This document shows positions 1 to 9,022 of a stretch of DNA of 64,000 nt, one piece after another. A model generated the notes under the pieces. That model searched no databases. It was not told where the DNA came from and was given only the letters and a program-made list of their open reading frames with translations. The DNA is from Microbacterium sp. SSM24 (lineage in GTDB: Bacteria > Actinomycetota > Actinomycetes > Actinomycetales > Microbacteriaceae). Position numbers and translations under genes: made by a program. Within the stretch, counting starts at the first letter, position 1. Each line of letters starts with the position of its first letter. The DNA lies in contig NZ_JAPDNQ010000002.1 of NCBI RefSeq assembly GCF_025989145.1, positions 124,001 through 188,000 on the forward strand, written 5' to 3'.

Positions 1-832
1 CGCCGTCGGTGGCGTGCCCGGCGACCCGCGTCTGAAGGACGCGAACATCGAGCGGGGACTGCTGCTCCGGCTGCGTTTCGAGCTCGACCACTACGTCAAT
101 CTGCGCCCCTCGAAGCTCTACCCCGGCGTGCCCGGACCGCTCGCCGCGCCCGGCGACATCGACTTCGTCGTCGTGCGCGAGGGGACCGAGGGTCCGTACG
201 TGGGCAACGGAGGTTCGATCCGCCGCGGGACCCCGCACGAGGTGGCGAACGAGACGTCCGTCAACACCGCGTTCGGCGTCGAGCGCGTCGTCCGGTATGC
301 GTTCGACCTGGCGCAGCGCCGCGGCAAGAAGGTGACGCTCGTGCACAAGACCAACGTGCTCGTGCACGCGGGCGGCATCTGGAAGCGGATCGTCGACGCG
401 GTGGCGACGGAGCACCCCGACGTGGCCGTAGACTACCTCCACGTCGACGCGGCAACCATCTTCCTGGTCACGAACCCGGGCCGATTCGACGTGATCGTCA
501 CCGACAACCTCTTCGGCGACATCCTTACCGACCTGGCCGGAGCCGTCACCGGTGGCATCGGCCTCGCCGCATCGGGCAACATCAACCCCGACGGCGCGTT
601 CCCCTCGATGTTCGAGCCCGTGCACGGATCGGCGCCCGACATCGCAGGTCAGCAGAAGGCCGACCCCACGGCCGCGATCCTCTCCACCGCCCTGCTGCTC
701 GATCACCTCGGGCTCCGGGACGAGTCCCTCGCCGTCACCCGCGCGGTCGAGGCGGACATCGCGCAGCGGGGTGCGGCATCCCGCACCACGGCGCAGATCG
801 GCGACGCCATCGCCGATCGGCTCCGGGCGTAA
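1..832 (+). CDS. leuB: 3-isopropylmalate dehydrogenase, 5'-truncated by the window edge
   Basis: Oxidatively decarboxylates 3-isopropylmalate to 2-oxoisocaproate with NAD+ in cytoplasmic leucine biosynthesis. The frame is open from base 2 ([10 protein letters not shown]), so the GTG at 14 is an internal codon and not a start; roughly the first 70-80 residues lie outside. Family signatures are intact: [16 protein letters not shown] near the left edge, the metal and substrate segment [15 protein letters not shown], and the C-terminal nucleotide-binding segment [19 protein letters not shown]. ilvE follows after 63 bp on the same strand, so two steps of branched-chain amino acid synthesis sit together. 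The leuC and leuD partners are in this window about 56 kb away, the split leu arrangement common in actinobacteria. Confidence 0.95.
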   Translation, partial: AVGGVPGDPRLKDANIERGLLLRLRFELDHYVNLRPSKLYPGVPGPLAAPGDIDFVVVREGTEGPYVGNGGSIRRGTPHEVANETSVNTAFGVERVVRYAFDLAQRRGKKVTLVHKTNVLVHAGGIWKRIVDAVATEHPDVAVDYLHVDAATIFLVTNPGRFDVIVTDNLFGDILTDLAGAVTGGIGLAASGNINPDGAFPSMFEPVHGSAPDIAGQQKADPTAAILSTALLLDHLGLRDESLAVTRAVEADIAQRGAASRTTAQIGDAIADRLRA

Positions 833-895
833 CCTGGAACCGGCAAGCGCCGCCACTCCAGGAGCACGCGCTCCTCACGAAAGCACAGGCCCGTC

Positions 896-2002
896 ATGAC
901 GCTCATCGACACCGATCCCGACACCGGACTCGCCCCTCTCGAGTTCACCGTCAGCCGCAACCTGCAGGCGAAGTCCGCCGAGCAGCGCGCAGAGATCCTC
1001 GCCAACCCCGGCTTCGGCACCAGCTTCACCGACCATATGGTCGACGTCTGCTGGTCGGTCGGCGGCGGATGGCACCGCCCGCGCGTCCAGCCCTACGGAC
1101 CGCTCACCCTCGATCCCGCCGCCGCGGTGCTCCACTACGGTCAGGAGATCTTCGAGGGCATCAAGGCCTACCGTCACGCCGACGGCTCGATCCACACGTT
1201 CCGTCCCGACCAGAACGGACGCCGTCTGCAGCGTTCCGCGCGGCGCCTCGCGCTGCCGGAGCTGCCGGTGTCGTACTTCATCCAGTCGCTGCGCGAGCTC
1301 GTCGCGATCGACGGCGACTGGGTGCCTTCGGGTGCCGATCAGAGCCTGTACCTGCGTCCGTTCATGTTCGCCAAGGAAGCCTTCCTGGGCGTGCGTCCCG
1401 CGCACAAGGTCGGCTACTACGTCATCGCCTCGCCCGCGGGCGCCTATTTCAAGGGCGGCGTGCAGCCGGTGTCGATCTGGCTCAGCGAGGACTACGCCCG
1501 CGCCGGCAAGGGCGGCACCGGGGCGGCGAAGACCGGCGGCAACTACGCCTCGAGCCTGCTGCCGCAGGCCGAGGCCTACGAGAACGAGTGCGACCAGGTC
1601 GTGTTCCTCGACGCCCAGGGCAATGTCGAGGAGCTCGGCGGCATGAACGTCGTGTTCGTCTACAAGGACGGCACGATCGTCACGCCCGAGTCGCCGTCGA
1701 TCCTCGAGGGCATCACGCGCGACTCGATCCTGCAGCTCGCGAAGGACCGCGGCCACAAGGTCGAGGGGCGAGCGGTCTCCCTCGCGGAGTGGCGGCAGGG
1801 CGTGGCATCCGGCGACATCGTCGAGGTGTTCGCGTGCGGCACCGCCGCCGTCGTCACGCCGATCGGGCTCCTGAAGGGGCGCGACTTCTTCGACGAGCAG
1901 CCCATCGGCGAGCTCGCGCTGTCGCTGCGCGAAGAGCTCACAGACATCCAGTACGGGCGTCGTGAAGACAAGCACGGCTGGCTCCTGCGCCTCGACGCGT
2001 AG
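896..2002 (+). CDS. ilvE: branched-chain amino acid aminotransferase (368 aa)
   Basis: PLP enzyme of fold type IV that transfers the amino group from glutamate to the 2-oxo acids of leucine, isoleucine and valine, the last step of the pathway started by LeuB upstream. The PLP lysine is about K212 in GAAKTGGNYASSL; the cofactor-binding segment EELGGMNVVFVY and the C-terminal GTAAVVTPIG segment are present. Length fits actinobacterial class-IV BCATs (about 360-370 residues). The ATG at 896 gives the conserved N-terminus LEFTVSRN; only a weak purine stretch precedes it. No strong promoter is visible in the 63-bp gap after leuB, so co-transcription is likely (inference). Confidence 0.95.
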   Translation: MTLIDTDPDTGLAPLEFTVSRNLQAKSAEQRAEILANPGFGTSFTDHMVDVCWSVGGGWHRPRVQPYGPLTLDPAAAVLHYGQEIFEGIKAYRHADGSIHTFRPDQNGRRLQRSARRLALPELPVSYFIQSLRELVAIDGDWVPSGADQSLYLRPFMFAKEAFLGVRPAHKVGYYVIASPAGAYFKGGVQPVSIWLSEDYARAGKGGTGAAKTGGNYASSLLPQAEAYENECDQVVFLDAQGNVEELGGMNVVFVYKDGTIVTPESPSILEGITRDSILQLAKDRGHKVEGRAVSLAEWRQGVASGDIVEVFACGTAAVVTPIGLLKGRDFFDEQPIGELALSLREELTDIQYGRREDKHGWLLRLDA

Positions 2003-2008
2003 GACGGC

Positions 2009-2014
2009 TAGGGT
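2009..2014 (+). promoter_or_regulatory. -10 box of a leaderless transcript (FAH-family gene)
   Basis: TAGGGT followed by six bases and then the GTG start at 2021. The same geometry recurs before at least seven other genes here. It implies that transcription starts on or next to the start codon, so no Shine-Dalgarno is needed. Confidence 0.5.
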
Positions 2015-2020
2015 CGTCGG

Positions 2021-2788
2021 GTGAGGATCGCACGCTTCAGCCACAACGAGTCCATCCGGTTCGGAATCGTCGACGAGGGCGAGCTCGTCGTCCTCGACGG
2101 CGACCCGATGTTCGCCGGCTTCGACACCACGGGGGAGCGCGTGCCGCTCGCCGACGTGGCGCTGCTGGCGCCCGTGATCCCGCGGTCGAAGGTCGTGTGC
2201 ATCGGTCGCAACTATCGCGACCACGCCGCGGAGCTGGGCAACGACGTGCCACCGGCGCCGATGCTGTTCTTCAAGCCCAACACCTCGGTGATCGGGCCGG
2301 GCGATGCCGTCGTGCTCCCGAAGCACTCCGAGTTCGTCAGCTACGAAGGCGAGCTCGCCGCCGTCATCGGGCGCATCACGAGGAACGTCCCGGCCGAACG
2401 CGCGCTGGACCACGTGTTCGGCTACACGATCGCCAACGACCTCACCGCGCGCGACTGGCAGAAGTCGGACGGCCAGTGGGCGCGAGCGAAGGGGTTCGAC
2501 ACGTCGTGCCCGCTCGGCCCGGCGATCGAGACCGAGTTCGACGTGGACGGTCCGGCGGTCATCACGACCCGGCTCAACGGCGAGGTGCGCCAGCAGGGGC
2601 CCATCAGCGACATGATCTTCTCGCTCGCCGCGATCATCGAGTTCGCGTCGGCGGCGTTCACCCTGCTCCCGGGCGACGTGATCCTCACCGGTACGCCGGC
2701 GGGCGTCGGGCAGATCACGGCGGGTGACACCGTCGAGGTGGAGATCACCGGACTCGGCACGCTGCGCAACACCGCGCGCACGGCCTGA
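2021..2788 (+). CDS. fumarylacetoacetate hydrolase family protein (255 aa)
   Basis: Mg2+-dependent FAH-fold enzyme; relatives hydrolyse acylpyruvates, decarboxylate oxaloacetate or isomerise 2-hydroxyhepta-2,4-diene-1,7-dioate, and the sequence does not discriminate. Visible signatures: [16 protein letters not shown], the metal-binding region [11 protein letters not shown], the central [14 protein letters not shown] and the C-terminal [11 protein letters not shown]. The GTG at 2021 is chosen because a TAGGGT box lies six bases upstream and translation gives the family-typical MRIARFSHN. The MFS gene starts three bases after its stop. In many actinobacteria this gene sits between the leu/ilv genes and gltX, so it is a conserved neighbour of unclear metabolic role. 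Confidence 0.85.
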   Translation: MRIARFSHNESIRFGIVDEGELVVLDGDPMFAGFDTTGERVPLADVALLAPVIPRSKVVCIGRNYRDHAAELGNDVPPAPMLFFKPNTSVIGPGDAVVLPKHSEFVSYEGELAAVIGRITRNVPAERALDHVFGYTIANDLTARDWQKSDGQWARAKGFDTSCPLGPAIETEFDVDGPAVITTRLNGEVRQQGPISDMIFSLAAIIEFASAAFTLLPGDVILTGTPAGVGQITAGDTVEVEITGLGTLRNTARTA

Positions 2789-2791
2789 CCG

Positions 2792-4087
2792 ATGTCCCTC
2801 CCGCCGTCCGACGCGCCGGGGGCGCGCACCGACGACAGGGATGCCGCCTCCCTCGCCCCCGCCGAGATCGCCCGCGTCCAGCGGCGCAGCGTGTGGGTGC
2901 TCTCGATCGGGCAGATCCTCGGCGGGCTCGCGTTCGGCGCGACGCTGTCGCTCGGAGCGGTGCTGGCGGCCGAGATCTCGGGCGACGAAGCGTTCTCGGG
3001 TCTGGCCGCGGCCGGCGTGACACTGGGCACGGCCGCTCTCGCCGTCCCCCTCGCCTCGTTCGCGCGGCGCCGGGGCCGGCGCGTCTCGCTCGCGACGGGC
3101 ATGTCGATCGCGCTCGTCGGAGTGGTGCTCGTCGTGCTCGCGGTGGCGCTGAGCTCGTTCCCGCTGCTGCTGGCCGCTTTCGCGCTCGTCGGTGCCGGGC
3201 AGGCGGCCAATCTGCAGACCCGGTTCGCCGCGGCCGATCTCGCGACCGACGCCACGCGCGGCCGCGACCTGTCGATCGTGGTCTGGGCGACGACGATCGG
3301 CGCCGTGCTCGGACCGAACCTCACCGGTCCGGGCGAGGCCCTGGGTCAGGCGGTCGGGATGCCGCCGCTGACCGGGCCGTACCTGATCACCGTCGTCGCA
3401 CAGCTCCTCGGCATCGCGCTCTACCTCATCGCCCTGCGCCCCGATCCGCTGCTGCTCGCCCAGCGAGTGGTCGCCGCAGCGAAGGCGAGCACGACGGCGA
3501 TCGCGAAGCCCGATGACCCGATCGTCGCCCGTTACGCGATCTTCGCCGTCGCGGCGGCGCACGGCGTGATGGTGTCCGTCATGGCGATGACACCCGTGCA
3601 CCTGCTGCACCACGGCGCGTCGCTGTCGATCATCGGGCTCACGATCAGCCTTCACATCGCCGGGATGTACGCGCTCTCGCCGGTCTTCGGCATCCTAGCC
3701 GACCGCGTGGGGCGGGTCCCGACGATCCTTCTCGGTCAGGCGCTGCTCGTCGGGGCGCTCCTCACCGCGTCGTTCGGTGCCGAGTCCTCCGGCATCGTGA
3801 CCGTCGCGCTCGTTCTGCTCGGGCTGGGCTGGAGTGCGACGACCGTGGCCGGATCGACACTGCTCACCGAGGCATCCTCCGAGCAGCAGCGCACCCGCCG
3901 TCAGGGTCTCAGCGACCTCATCATGAGTCTCGTCGGCGCGGCGGGGGCGATCCTCGCGGGCCTGGTGCTGGCGTGGATCGGCTACGGCGGACTCGCACTG
4001 GCCGTGGGGGTGCTCGTCATCGCGACCGTCATGCTCGCACCGCTCGGACGACGTCGAGGCCGCGCGTCGGCCGTCGCGGGCGACTAG
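2792..4087 (+). CDS. major facilitator superfamily transporter (431 aa)
   Basis: Hydrophobic throughout, with about 12 predicted membrane segments beginning near residue 30 (SVWVLSIGQILGGLAFGATL). A central polar loop near residues 225-245 (ALRPDPLLLAQRVVAAAK) separates the two six-helix halves. The loop RRRGRRVSLATGMSIAL after helix 2 resembles the MFS loop 2-3 motif. Drug exporters of this type are drug/proton antiporters, but the substrate cannot be read. It begins three bases after the FAH-family stop and is probably co-transcribed with it. The reading frame runs clean to TAG at 4087; a roughly 100-bp gap with its own -10 box precedes the next gene. Confidence 0.85.
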   Translation: MSLPPSDAPGARTDDRDAASLAPAEIARVQRRSVWVLSIGQILGGLAFGATLSLGAVLAAEISGDEAFSGLAAAGVTLGTAALAVPLASFARRRGRRVSLATGMSIALVGVVLVVLAVALSSFPLLLAAFALVGAGQAANLQTRFAAADLATDATRGRDLSIVVWATTIGAVLGPNLTGPGEALGQAVGMPPLTGPYLITVVAQLLGIALYLIALRPDPLLLAQRVVAAAKASTTAIAKPDDPIVARYAIFAVAAAHGVMVSVMAMTPVHLLHHGASLSIIGLTISLHIAGMYALSPVFGILADRVGRVPTILLGQALLVGALLTASFGAESSGIVTVALVLLGLGWSATTVAGSTLLTEASSEQQRTRRQGLSDLIMSLVGAAGAILAGLVLAWIGYGGLALAVGVLVIATVMLAPLGRRRGRASAVAGD

Positions 4088-4174
4088 CCGCGTGGGCGGG
4101 CGCCCATATGCGGGAGGCGGCATGCGAATTTGTGCCGTGCCCACAATGTTCGTGGCGATGCCCCGTCGATGGCC

Positions 4175-4180
4175 TAGCGT
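4175..4180 (+). promoter_or_regulatory. -10 box of a leaderless transcript (KAS III-like operon)
   Basis: TAGCGT, then six bases, then the ATG at 4187. It fixes the start of the three-gene unit 4187-6877 and indicates that the unit has its own promoter, independent of the upstream MFS gene. No clear -35 hexamer is seen 17 bp further upstream. Confidence 0.5.
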
Positions 4181-4186
4181 CGCCAC

Positions 4187-5329
4187 ATGGGAACGACGGC
4201 ATCCGCATACCTCACCGGCTTCGGCCGGTATCTGCCCGGTGAGCCCGTCGACAACGACGGGATCGTCTCGCGCCTCGGGGGCGACGACGCCGTCACGGAG
4301 CGCATCCGTCGTCGCATCCTCGAATCCAACGGCATCCGCCAGCGCCACTACGCGCTCGACGAGAACGGGGAGCCGACGGAGCTGAACGAGGAGCTCGCGG
4401 TGAAGGCGCTGCGCGCGGCGCTCGACGATCGCGGGATCACCGCCGCCGACATCCGGATGCTGGCGACGGCCACCACGATGGGCGATGCCCTCGTGCCGGG
4501 CTTCGCGTCGATGGTGCATGGGCGGCTCGGCGGCGGGCCGATGCAGCTGCTGTCGGTCTCGGGGGTGTGCGCCTCGAGCCTGTCCGCACTCGATGCGGCG
4601 GTGAGCAAGGTGCGCCTCGGGGATCACCCGCGCGTCGCGGTGGTCGGCTCGGAGCTGCCGAGCCGCAGCCTCCGCCAGCTCCGGTTCGACGGGATCAGGG
4701 CGGGGATGGATTCCCACTTCCTGCGATGGATGCTGTCCGACGGCGCCGGTGCGGTGGTGGTCGAGTTCCAGCCGCACCCCGACCGTCCGTCGCTGCGGGT
4801 GGACTGGGTGCGTCACGTCTCGCTGGCGCACGAGCACGACGTCTGCATGCGGGCCGGCATGGCGGGCACGGATCCCGTCGTCGGCCGCACGTGGCAGGAC
4901 GTGTCGATCCCCGACGCCGAGGCGGCCGGCATGTTCCTGCTGCGCCAGGACGTGAGCGTCCTCGACGATCTCGCAGATGCCGGCCTCGCGCAGTTCGAGG
5001 AGCTCGTCGACATCGGTCTGGTGGACGTGCATCACCTCGACCACGTGCTGTGTCACTACAGCACCAACATCTTCCGAGACCTGGCCTTCGACGGCATCCG
5101 TCGTCGCATCCCCGCGCTCGATACCGACCGCTGGTTCTCGAATCTCGAGACCCGGGGCAACACCGGTGCGGCGAGCATCTTCATCGCACTCGAGGAGGCG
5201 TGGCGCACCGGGCGGTTTTCGCCGGGTGAGACGATCCTTCTGGCCGTGCCGGAGTCCGCCCGTTTCTCGTTCGCCTTCGCTCACCTCACGGTGGTCGCCC
5301 CACCCGCACCGCAAGGAGCCTCGCAATGA
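4187..5329 (+). CDS. 3-oxoacyl-ACP synthase III-like thiolase-fold enzyme (380 aa)
   Basis: Condensing enzyme of the FabH/KAS III type, expected to join an acyl-CoA or acyl-ACP to an extender by decarboxylative Claisen condensation. The Cys-His-Asn triad is visible: C128 in SGVCASSLSAL, H290 in CHYSTNIF and N325 in RGNTGAASIF. At 380 residues it is longer than housekeeping FabH (about 320) and lacks the fab neighbours, so it is more likely a secondary-lipid enzyme. It overlaps the next gene by four bases (ATGA) and starts from a leaderless promoter. The partners, a diiron-oxidase-like protein and a membrane-associated unknown, suggest that the condensation product is then oxidised or cleaved (inference). 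Confidence 0.85.
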   Translation: MGTTASAYLTGFGRYLPGEPVDNDGIVSRLGGDDAVTERIRRRILESNGIRQRHYALDENGEPTELNEELAVKALRAALDDRGITAADIRMLATATTMGDALVPGFASMVHGRLGGGPMQLLSVSGVCASSLSALDAAVSKVRLGDHPRVAVVGSELPSRSLRQLRFDGIRAGMDSHFLRWMLSDGAGAVVVEFQPHPDRPSLRVDWVRHVSLAHEHDVCMRAGMAGTDPVVGRTWQDVSIPDAEAAGMFLLRQDVSVLDDLADAGLAQFEELVDIGLVDVHHLDHVLCHYSTNIFRDLAFDGIRRRIPALDTDRWFSNLETRGNTGAASIFIALEEAWRTGRFSPGETILLAVPESARFSFAFAHLTVVAPPAPQGASQ

Positions 5330-6024
5330 CCGACACCCTGACCGCGACCACCGGCGCTCCGCTCGACGGCGGGTCGAGCCTCGCCGAACGCCTCGCTGCC
5401 GTCTGGGCCGAGTTCGAGGACATGCTCACGCGGGTCCCGATCCTGCGCCGTCTCGACGAGGGCGCAGTGACGCTCGAGGACTACAAGCGGCTGCTGTTCA
5501 ACCTGCGTCAGCAGGTCGTCGACGGATCGCCGTGGATCTCACGCGCGGCCGCGAGCTTCGACATCGACCATTTCGAGCTGCGCGCCGCCGCGATCCGTCA
5601 CGCCGAGGAGGAGCATCGCGACTACCTCATGCTCGAGCGCGACTATGTCGCGGTGGGCGGCTCGCTCGAGCACCTGCGCGCCGGGCGGAAGAACCTCGGC
5701 TCCGAGGCGCTGTCCGGCTACATGTTCCACTACGCATCGCAGCCCAATCCCGTGGGCCTCCTGGGCGCGATGTTCATCATCGAGGGCCTCGGCGCCCGGC
5801 GCGCGGCGGCGTGGGCGGCACGCTTCCAGGAGGTGCTCGGTCTCGCCGACAACCAGGTGCACTTCATGCGGTACCACGAGCAGGCCGACGCGGCCCACAC
5901 CGGCGACATGGACGCCATCCTCTCGTCGGGCATCGTCGATGCGGATGCCGCGGACCAGGTGGTGCGATGCGCGCAGGTCGTCGCGCGCCTCTACGTGCTG
6001 CAGCTCGAAGAGCTGGATCGCTGA
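5326..6024 (+). CDS. haem-oxygenase-like diiron protein (iron-containing redox enzyme family, 232 aa)
   Basis: All-helical TenA/haem-oxygenase-like fold. Candidate diiron ligands occur in the expected order: H92 and E95/H97 in RHAEEEHRDY, E153 in FIIEGLGARR, H184 in RYHEQAD and H191 in AAHTGD. Members of this superfamily (HDOs) use O2 for unusual reactions; UndA makes a terminal alkene from a fatty acid, and others cleave or hydroxylate amino-acid-derived substrates. Translational coupling to the KAS III-like gene (four-base overlap) argues for action on the acyl product of that enzyme. A haem- or thiamine-related role is less likely because no such genes are nearby. The substrate is unknown. 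Confidence 0.75.
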   Translation: MTDTLTATTGAPLDGGSSLAERLAAVWAEFEDMLTRVPILRRLDEGAVTLEDYKRLLFNLRQQVVDGSPWISRAAASFDIDHFELRAAAIRHAEEEHRDYLMLERDYVAVGGSLEHLRAGRKNLGSEALSGYMFHYASQPNPVGLLGAMFIIEGLGARRAAAWAARFQEVLGLADNQVHFMRYHEQADAAHTGDMDAILSSGIVDADAADQVVRCAQVVARLYVLQLEELDR

Positions 6025-6025
6025 C

Positions 6026-6877
6026 ATGCCGGAGTTCGTCCGCTCCGACCCGAGCATGTGGGAGGCGGTGTACGCCGACCCCTCGGTACCGCTCGACCGT
6101 GCGCTGGTGCGGCAGATCATCGACGACCAAAGGCGTCCGTCGCGACGGTGGCTCTACCCGATCGCGCGCATCCTGTCGCGGGTCATCGTCGCACTCGTCT
6201 CGGTCGTGAAGCGGGTGCTGCCCTTCCGGTGGATGCCGCTGTCCGCGATGGACTTCCTCTGCGTGTGGTTCCTCAGGCACTTCGTGTCGCCCGACGCGGT
6301 AGATCTGCTCATCCGCCACTTCGTGGTCGAGACGAATCTCGTGAACTTCATCGTCCGCAACACGGCGATCGACATGGAGCCGGTCACGCTCCGCCCCGAG
6401 ACGCTCGCGGGTCTGGGCGATCACGCCGTGGTCGAGCACGACGTCAACGTCTACGACCTGCTGATCGCCCTCGACGACGTGCCGCTGACGCGCCCGGAGA
6501 CGCTCGACTTCACCCAGCTCGACATCCCGCCGCTCGACGCCGAACGCGGCCGCCGGCGCGTCCTGCGCCTCGACATCCAGACCGCGCTGTGCTTCATGAA
6601 CATCCCGTTCTCGATGGCGCTGACGGTCGAGGAGTACCGGCGCGCGGTGCACTCGATCCGCTTCGACGACTCGTTCCTCGAGATCCTCGCGCTCGTGACC
6701 GACGACGACACGTTCCGGCACTGGAAGAACGCGGGCATGAGCCTCTGGATGGATTCCAACGTCGATGTGCCGCGGATGGTCTACCGGCACGCGCTCGTGT
6801 GCGAGTACGCGCACGCCCAGCTCGTGAAGCTCGCCGGCGGCGCCTACCCGCGCCAGACGGCGGCGGACTTCGACTGA
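6026..6877 (+). CDS. unknown protein of the KAS/HDO unit, membrane-associated (283 aa)
   Basis: Not assigned to a family. It begins one base after the diiron gene (TGA C ATG) and completes the three-gene unit. Residues about 35-85 contain a basic, hydrophobic stretch (RILSRVIVALVSVVKRVLPF, then an aromatic segment around FLCVWFLRHF) that could lie in or on the membrane; the remainder is soluble, with many acidic residues. It has no signal peptide, Rossmann motif or metal-binding cluster. Its His-rich patches (RHFVSPDAVDLLIRHFVVE, FRHWKNAG) could be catalytic but are not diagnostic. Given its partners, a lipid-handling role at the membrane is plausible but unproven. It ends one base before the convergent aminotransferase stop. 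Confidence 0.7.
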   Translation: MPEFVRSDPSMWEAVYADPSVPLDRALVRQIIDDQRRPSRRWLYPIARILSRVIVALVSVVKRVLPFRWMPLSAMDFLCVWFLRHFVSPDAVDLLIRHFVVETNLVNFIVRNTAIDMEPVTLRPETLAGLGDHAVVEHDVNVYDLLIALDDVPLTRPETLDFTQLDIPPLDAERGRRRVLRLDIQTALCFMNIPFSMALTVEEYRRAVHSIRFDDSFLEILALVTDDDTFRHWKNAGMSLWMDSNVDVPRMVYRHALVCEYAHAQLVKLAGGAYPRQTAADFD

Positions 6878-6878
6878 C

Positions 6879-7949
6879 TCAGCGGCCGAGCGCGCGCGCG
6901 GCCAGCTCGACGTCGTCCTCGTCGTTGAAGACGTGAAACGCGACGCGTGCGCGCCCCGCGCGGCCGGAGGCGACGATCCCGGCGCCCGTGAGTCGCGCGA
7001 GGGCGGCCCCGTCGGGGTCTGCCCACGTGACGATGGCGCTCTCGCGTTCCGGCCGCGCGAGGCCGAGTCGCCGACGGAATGCCGCAGCCAGGCCGGTGGC
7101 GTGGTCGTGCAGGGCCCGCGCGTCGAGGGAGGCGAACAGGGCCAGCGCGGGCGCGGCGCCCACGAACGCCTGCCACGCGGGCGACGCGTCGAAGCGCGTC
7201 ACGTCGGGCGCCAGTTCGACGGCACCGCCGTAGCACGACGACCAGGGGTCTTCGCCGGCGTACCAGCCCGCGAAGAGCGGCGGAACGTCGCGCGCGAGGT
7301 CGTGCGAGAGGGTGAGGAACGAGACGCCCCGCGGCGCGCACAGCCACTTGTACGCGTGGCACACGAGGGCGTCGAAGCGGGATGCCTCGACCGGCAGCCA
7401 GCCGACGGCCTGGGTCGCATCGCACAGCGTGCGGGCGCCGTGCACCGATGCGGCGGCGACGATGGCATCGGCATCCGCCACCTCGCCTGTCGCCGACTGC
7501 ACGAGCGAGAAGGCGACCATCGCGGTCGACGGGCTCACGGCACCGGCGAGCTCCGCAAGGGGGACGGCGCGGACGCGGAGCGATCGCCCGGCGTGCACGA
7601 AGGGCAGCACGACCGACGAGAAATCGCCGTCGGCGACGAGCACCTCGGCGCCGTGGGGGAGGGATGCCGCCACCAGGGCCACCGCGACCGACACCTGGGA
7701 TCCGATCGCGACAGCGCGCGATTCCACGCCGACGAGCCGGGCGAAGAGGGCGCGGGAGCGCTCGACCGCGGCGGAGGCGGCCGAGGGATCCGGGCGACCG
7801 GAGGCCGCGGCATCCAGCTCGGCGATCACGGCCGCACGCGTCGCGCGGGTCGGAAGACCGACCGTGCACGAGGCGAGGTAGCCGCGCCCGCCGGTGAACT
7901 CGGACTTCGCGGCGGCGATCGCGGGAGACGGGAGCGTCTGGAGGGCCAT
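6879..7949 (-). CDS. class V aminotransferase-fold protein (356 aa)
   Basis: Fold-type I PLP enzyme related to cysteine desulfurases, kynureninase and isopenicillin N epimerase. The PLP lysine is about K201 in CHAYKWLCAPRG, and the cofactor-stacking segment CDATQAVGWLPV precedes it, as in the family. The short C-terminal domain carries no desulfurase catalytic cysteine loop that I can see, so an epimerase, lyase or transaminase role is more likely than sulfur transfer. The start is uncertain: MALQTLPS at 7949 is used; an in-frame ATG nine codons upstream (7973) is possible. It is divergent from a LysR gene that probably regulates it. Substrate unknown. Confidence 0.8.
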   Translation of the reverse strand: MALQTLPSPAIAAAKSEFTGGRGYLASCTVGLPTRATRAAVIAELDAAASGRPDPSAASAAVERSRALFARLVGVESRAVAIGSQVSVAVALVAASLPHGAEVLVADGDFSSVVLPFVHAGRSLRVRAVPLAELAGAVSPSTAMVAFSLVQSATGEVADADAIVAAASVHGARTLCDATQAVGWLPVEASRFDALVCHAYKWLCAPRGVSFLTLSHDLARDVPPLFAGWYAGEDPWSSCYGGAVELAPDVTRFDASPAWQAFVGAAPALALFASLDARALHDHATGLAAAFRRRLGLARPERESAIVTWADPDGAALARLTGAGIVASGRAGRARVAFHVFNDEDDVELAARALGR

Positions 7950-8048
7950 GCATCCAGCTTCGGCGCGCGGCATCCATTCGTCTACAGGAGGTGTCTCATG
8001 ACATCTATCAGCTGGAGTTATGTGTTTGACGGTCCTATGCTGTGCGAT
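7950..8048. promoter_or_regulatory. divergent promoter region between aminotransferase and LysR genes
   Basis: About 100 bp, clearly AT-richer than its surroundings. On the plus strand TATGCT (8036-8041) lies seven bases before the GTG at 8049, matching the leaderless spacing used elsewhere. A perfect AGGAGG (7986-7991) six bases before an ATG at 7998 offers a competing longer start for the LysR gene. LysR-type regulators usually bind such divergent regions; no unambiguous T-N11-A dyad stands out. Confidence 0.45.
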
Positions 8049-9011
8049 GTGACCGCCCTCGACGATCCCGAACTCGACGCGCAGGCCCTTCGCGTGGTGA
8101 AGGCCATCGCCGACGAAGGCTCGATCACCGGCGCTGCCGCCGTGCTCGGCTACAGTCAGCCCGCCGTCAGTCAGCAGCTCAAGCGCCTCGAGCAGCGGCT
8201 TCAGCTGCCTCTCGTCGAGCGTGTCGGGCGCACGGTGCGCCTGACCGAGGCGGGCCGGGTGCTGGCCCGTCACGCGCCGGCCGTCACGACGGCGCTGGAT
8301 GCCGCGGCCGGCGAGCTCGCCGAGCTGAGGGGCCTGCGCACCGGACGCGTGCGCCTCGTCGGCTTCCCGTCCGCGTCGCCGACGATCGTTCCCAGGCTCC
8401 TCGCCGATCTCGAGGAGCGCCACACCGGCGTGACCCTCACCTACCTCGAGGCGGAGCCGCCCGAGGCGGTCGAAGCCGTGCGGGAGGACCGCGCGGACAT
8501 CGCGCTCACCTTCAGCTATCCCGGCGACCGCGAGGACCCCCACGGGCCGAGCGCGCGGGGCCTGTCCGTGCGCGCGATCGGCACCGACGACCTGCTCGCG
8601 GTGCTTCCCGAGGGGCATCCCGCCGCAGGCGACGGCTCGGTGGATCTCGCGAAGCTGGCGGACGAACGATGGATCGCCGGCTGCCCGCGCTGCCGAGGAC
8701 ACCTGCTGGAGCTCGCCGCGCGCGCCGGGTTCTCGCCGCGCATCGCTTTCGAGACCGACAACTTCGTCGCCGTCGAGGGTCTCGTGGCACGGGGGATCGG
8801 CGTCGCCACGCTGCCGCGGCTGGCCGTGGCATCCTTCCCGCGCCTCGCGGGTGTGACGACGCTGCCGCTTCCTCCGTCCGAGGCGCGGACGATCCACGTC
8901 GTGACGGCGCACGGCGCCGATCGGGTGCCCGCCGTCCGGGCGACGCTGGATGCGATCGAGCGGCTGGTGACCGAGTGGACCGCCTCGGGCGCGGAGGCGG
9001 GCCGCACGTAG
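8049..9011 (+). CDS. LysR-family transcriptional regulator (about 320 aa)
   Basis: N-terminal winged helix-turn-helix at residues about 10-70 ([20 protein letters not shown], then a basic wing ending [10 protein letters not shown]), followed by a periplasmic-binding-like effector domain from about residue 95 ([20 protein letters not shown]). Length is normal for LysR proteins. The GTG at 8049 is preferred because the conserved core begins [13 protein letters not shown] and TATGCT sits seven bases upstream; starts at 7998 (with a perfect Shine-Dalgarno) or 8037 would add 17 or 4 residues. It is divergent from the class V aminotransferase, which is its probable target, and gltX starts 11 bases after it. 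The inducer is unknown. Confidence 0.9.
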   Translation: MTALDDPELDAQALRVVKAIADEGSITGAAAVLGYSQPAVSQQLKRLEQRLQLPLVERVGRTVRLTEAGRVLARHAPAVTTALDAAAGELAELRGLRTGRVRLVGFPSASPTIVPRLLADLEERHTGVTLTYLEAEPPEAVEAVREDRADIALTFSYPGDREDPHGPSARGLSVRAIGTDDLLAVLPEGHPAAGDGSVDLAKLADERWIAGCPRCRGHLLELAARAGFSPRIAFETDNFVAVEGLVARGIGVATLPRLAVASFPRLAGVTTLPLPPSEARTIHVVTAHGADRVPAVRATLDAIERLVTEWTASGAEAGRT

Positions 9012-9022
9012 ACTGGAGGGTG

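Noticed and set aside
14..16. GTG at 14 as the start of leuB.
   Set aside because: The frame is open upstream and the residues before it (AVGG) match the family; the gene is cut by the window edge.
875..3655. A 926-codon minus-strand frame opposite ilvE, the FAH-family gene and part of the MFS gene.
   Set aside because: Low-complexity Arg/Glu/Asp composition; opposite strand genes are clear.
7998..8048. Start of the LysR gene at ATG 7998 with a perfect AGGAGG.
   Set aside because: The extra residues are AT-rich and unlike the family, and a TATGCT box seven bases before GTG 8049 fits the leaderless pattern; kept only as an alternative.
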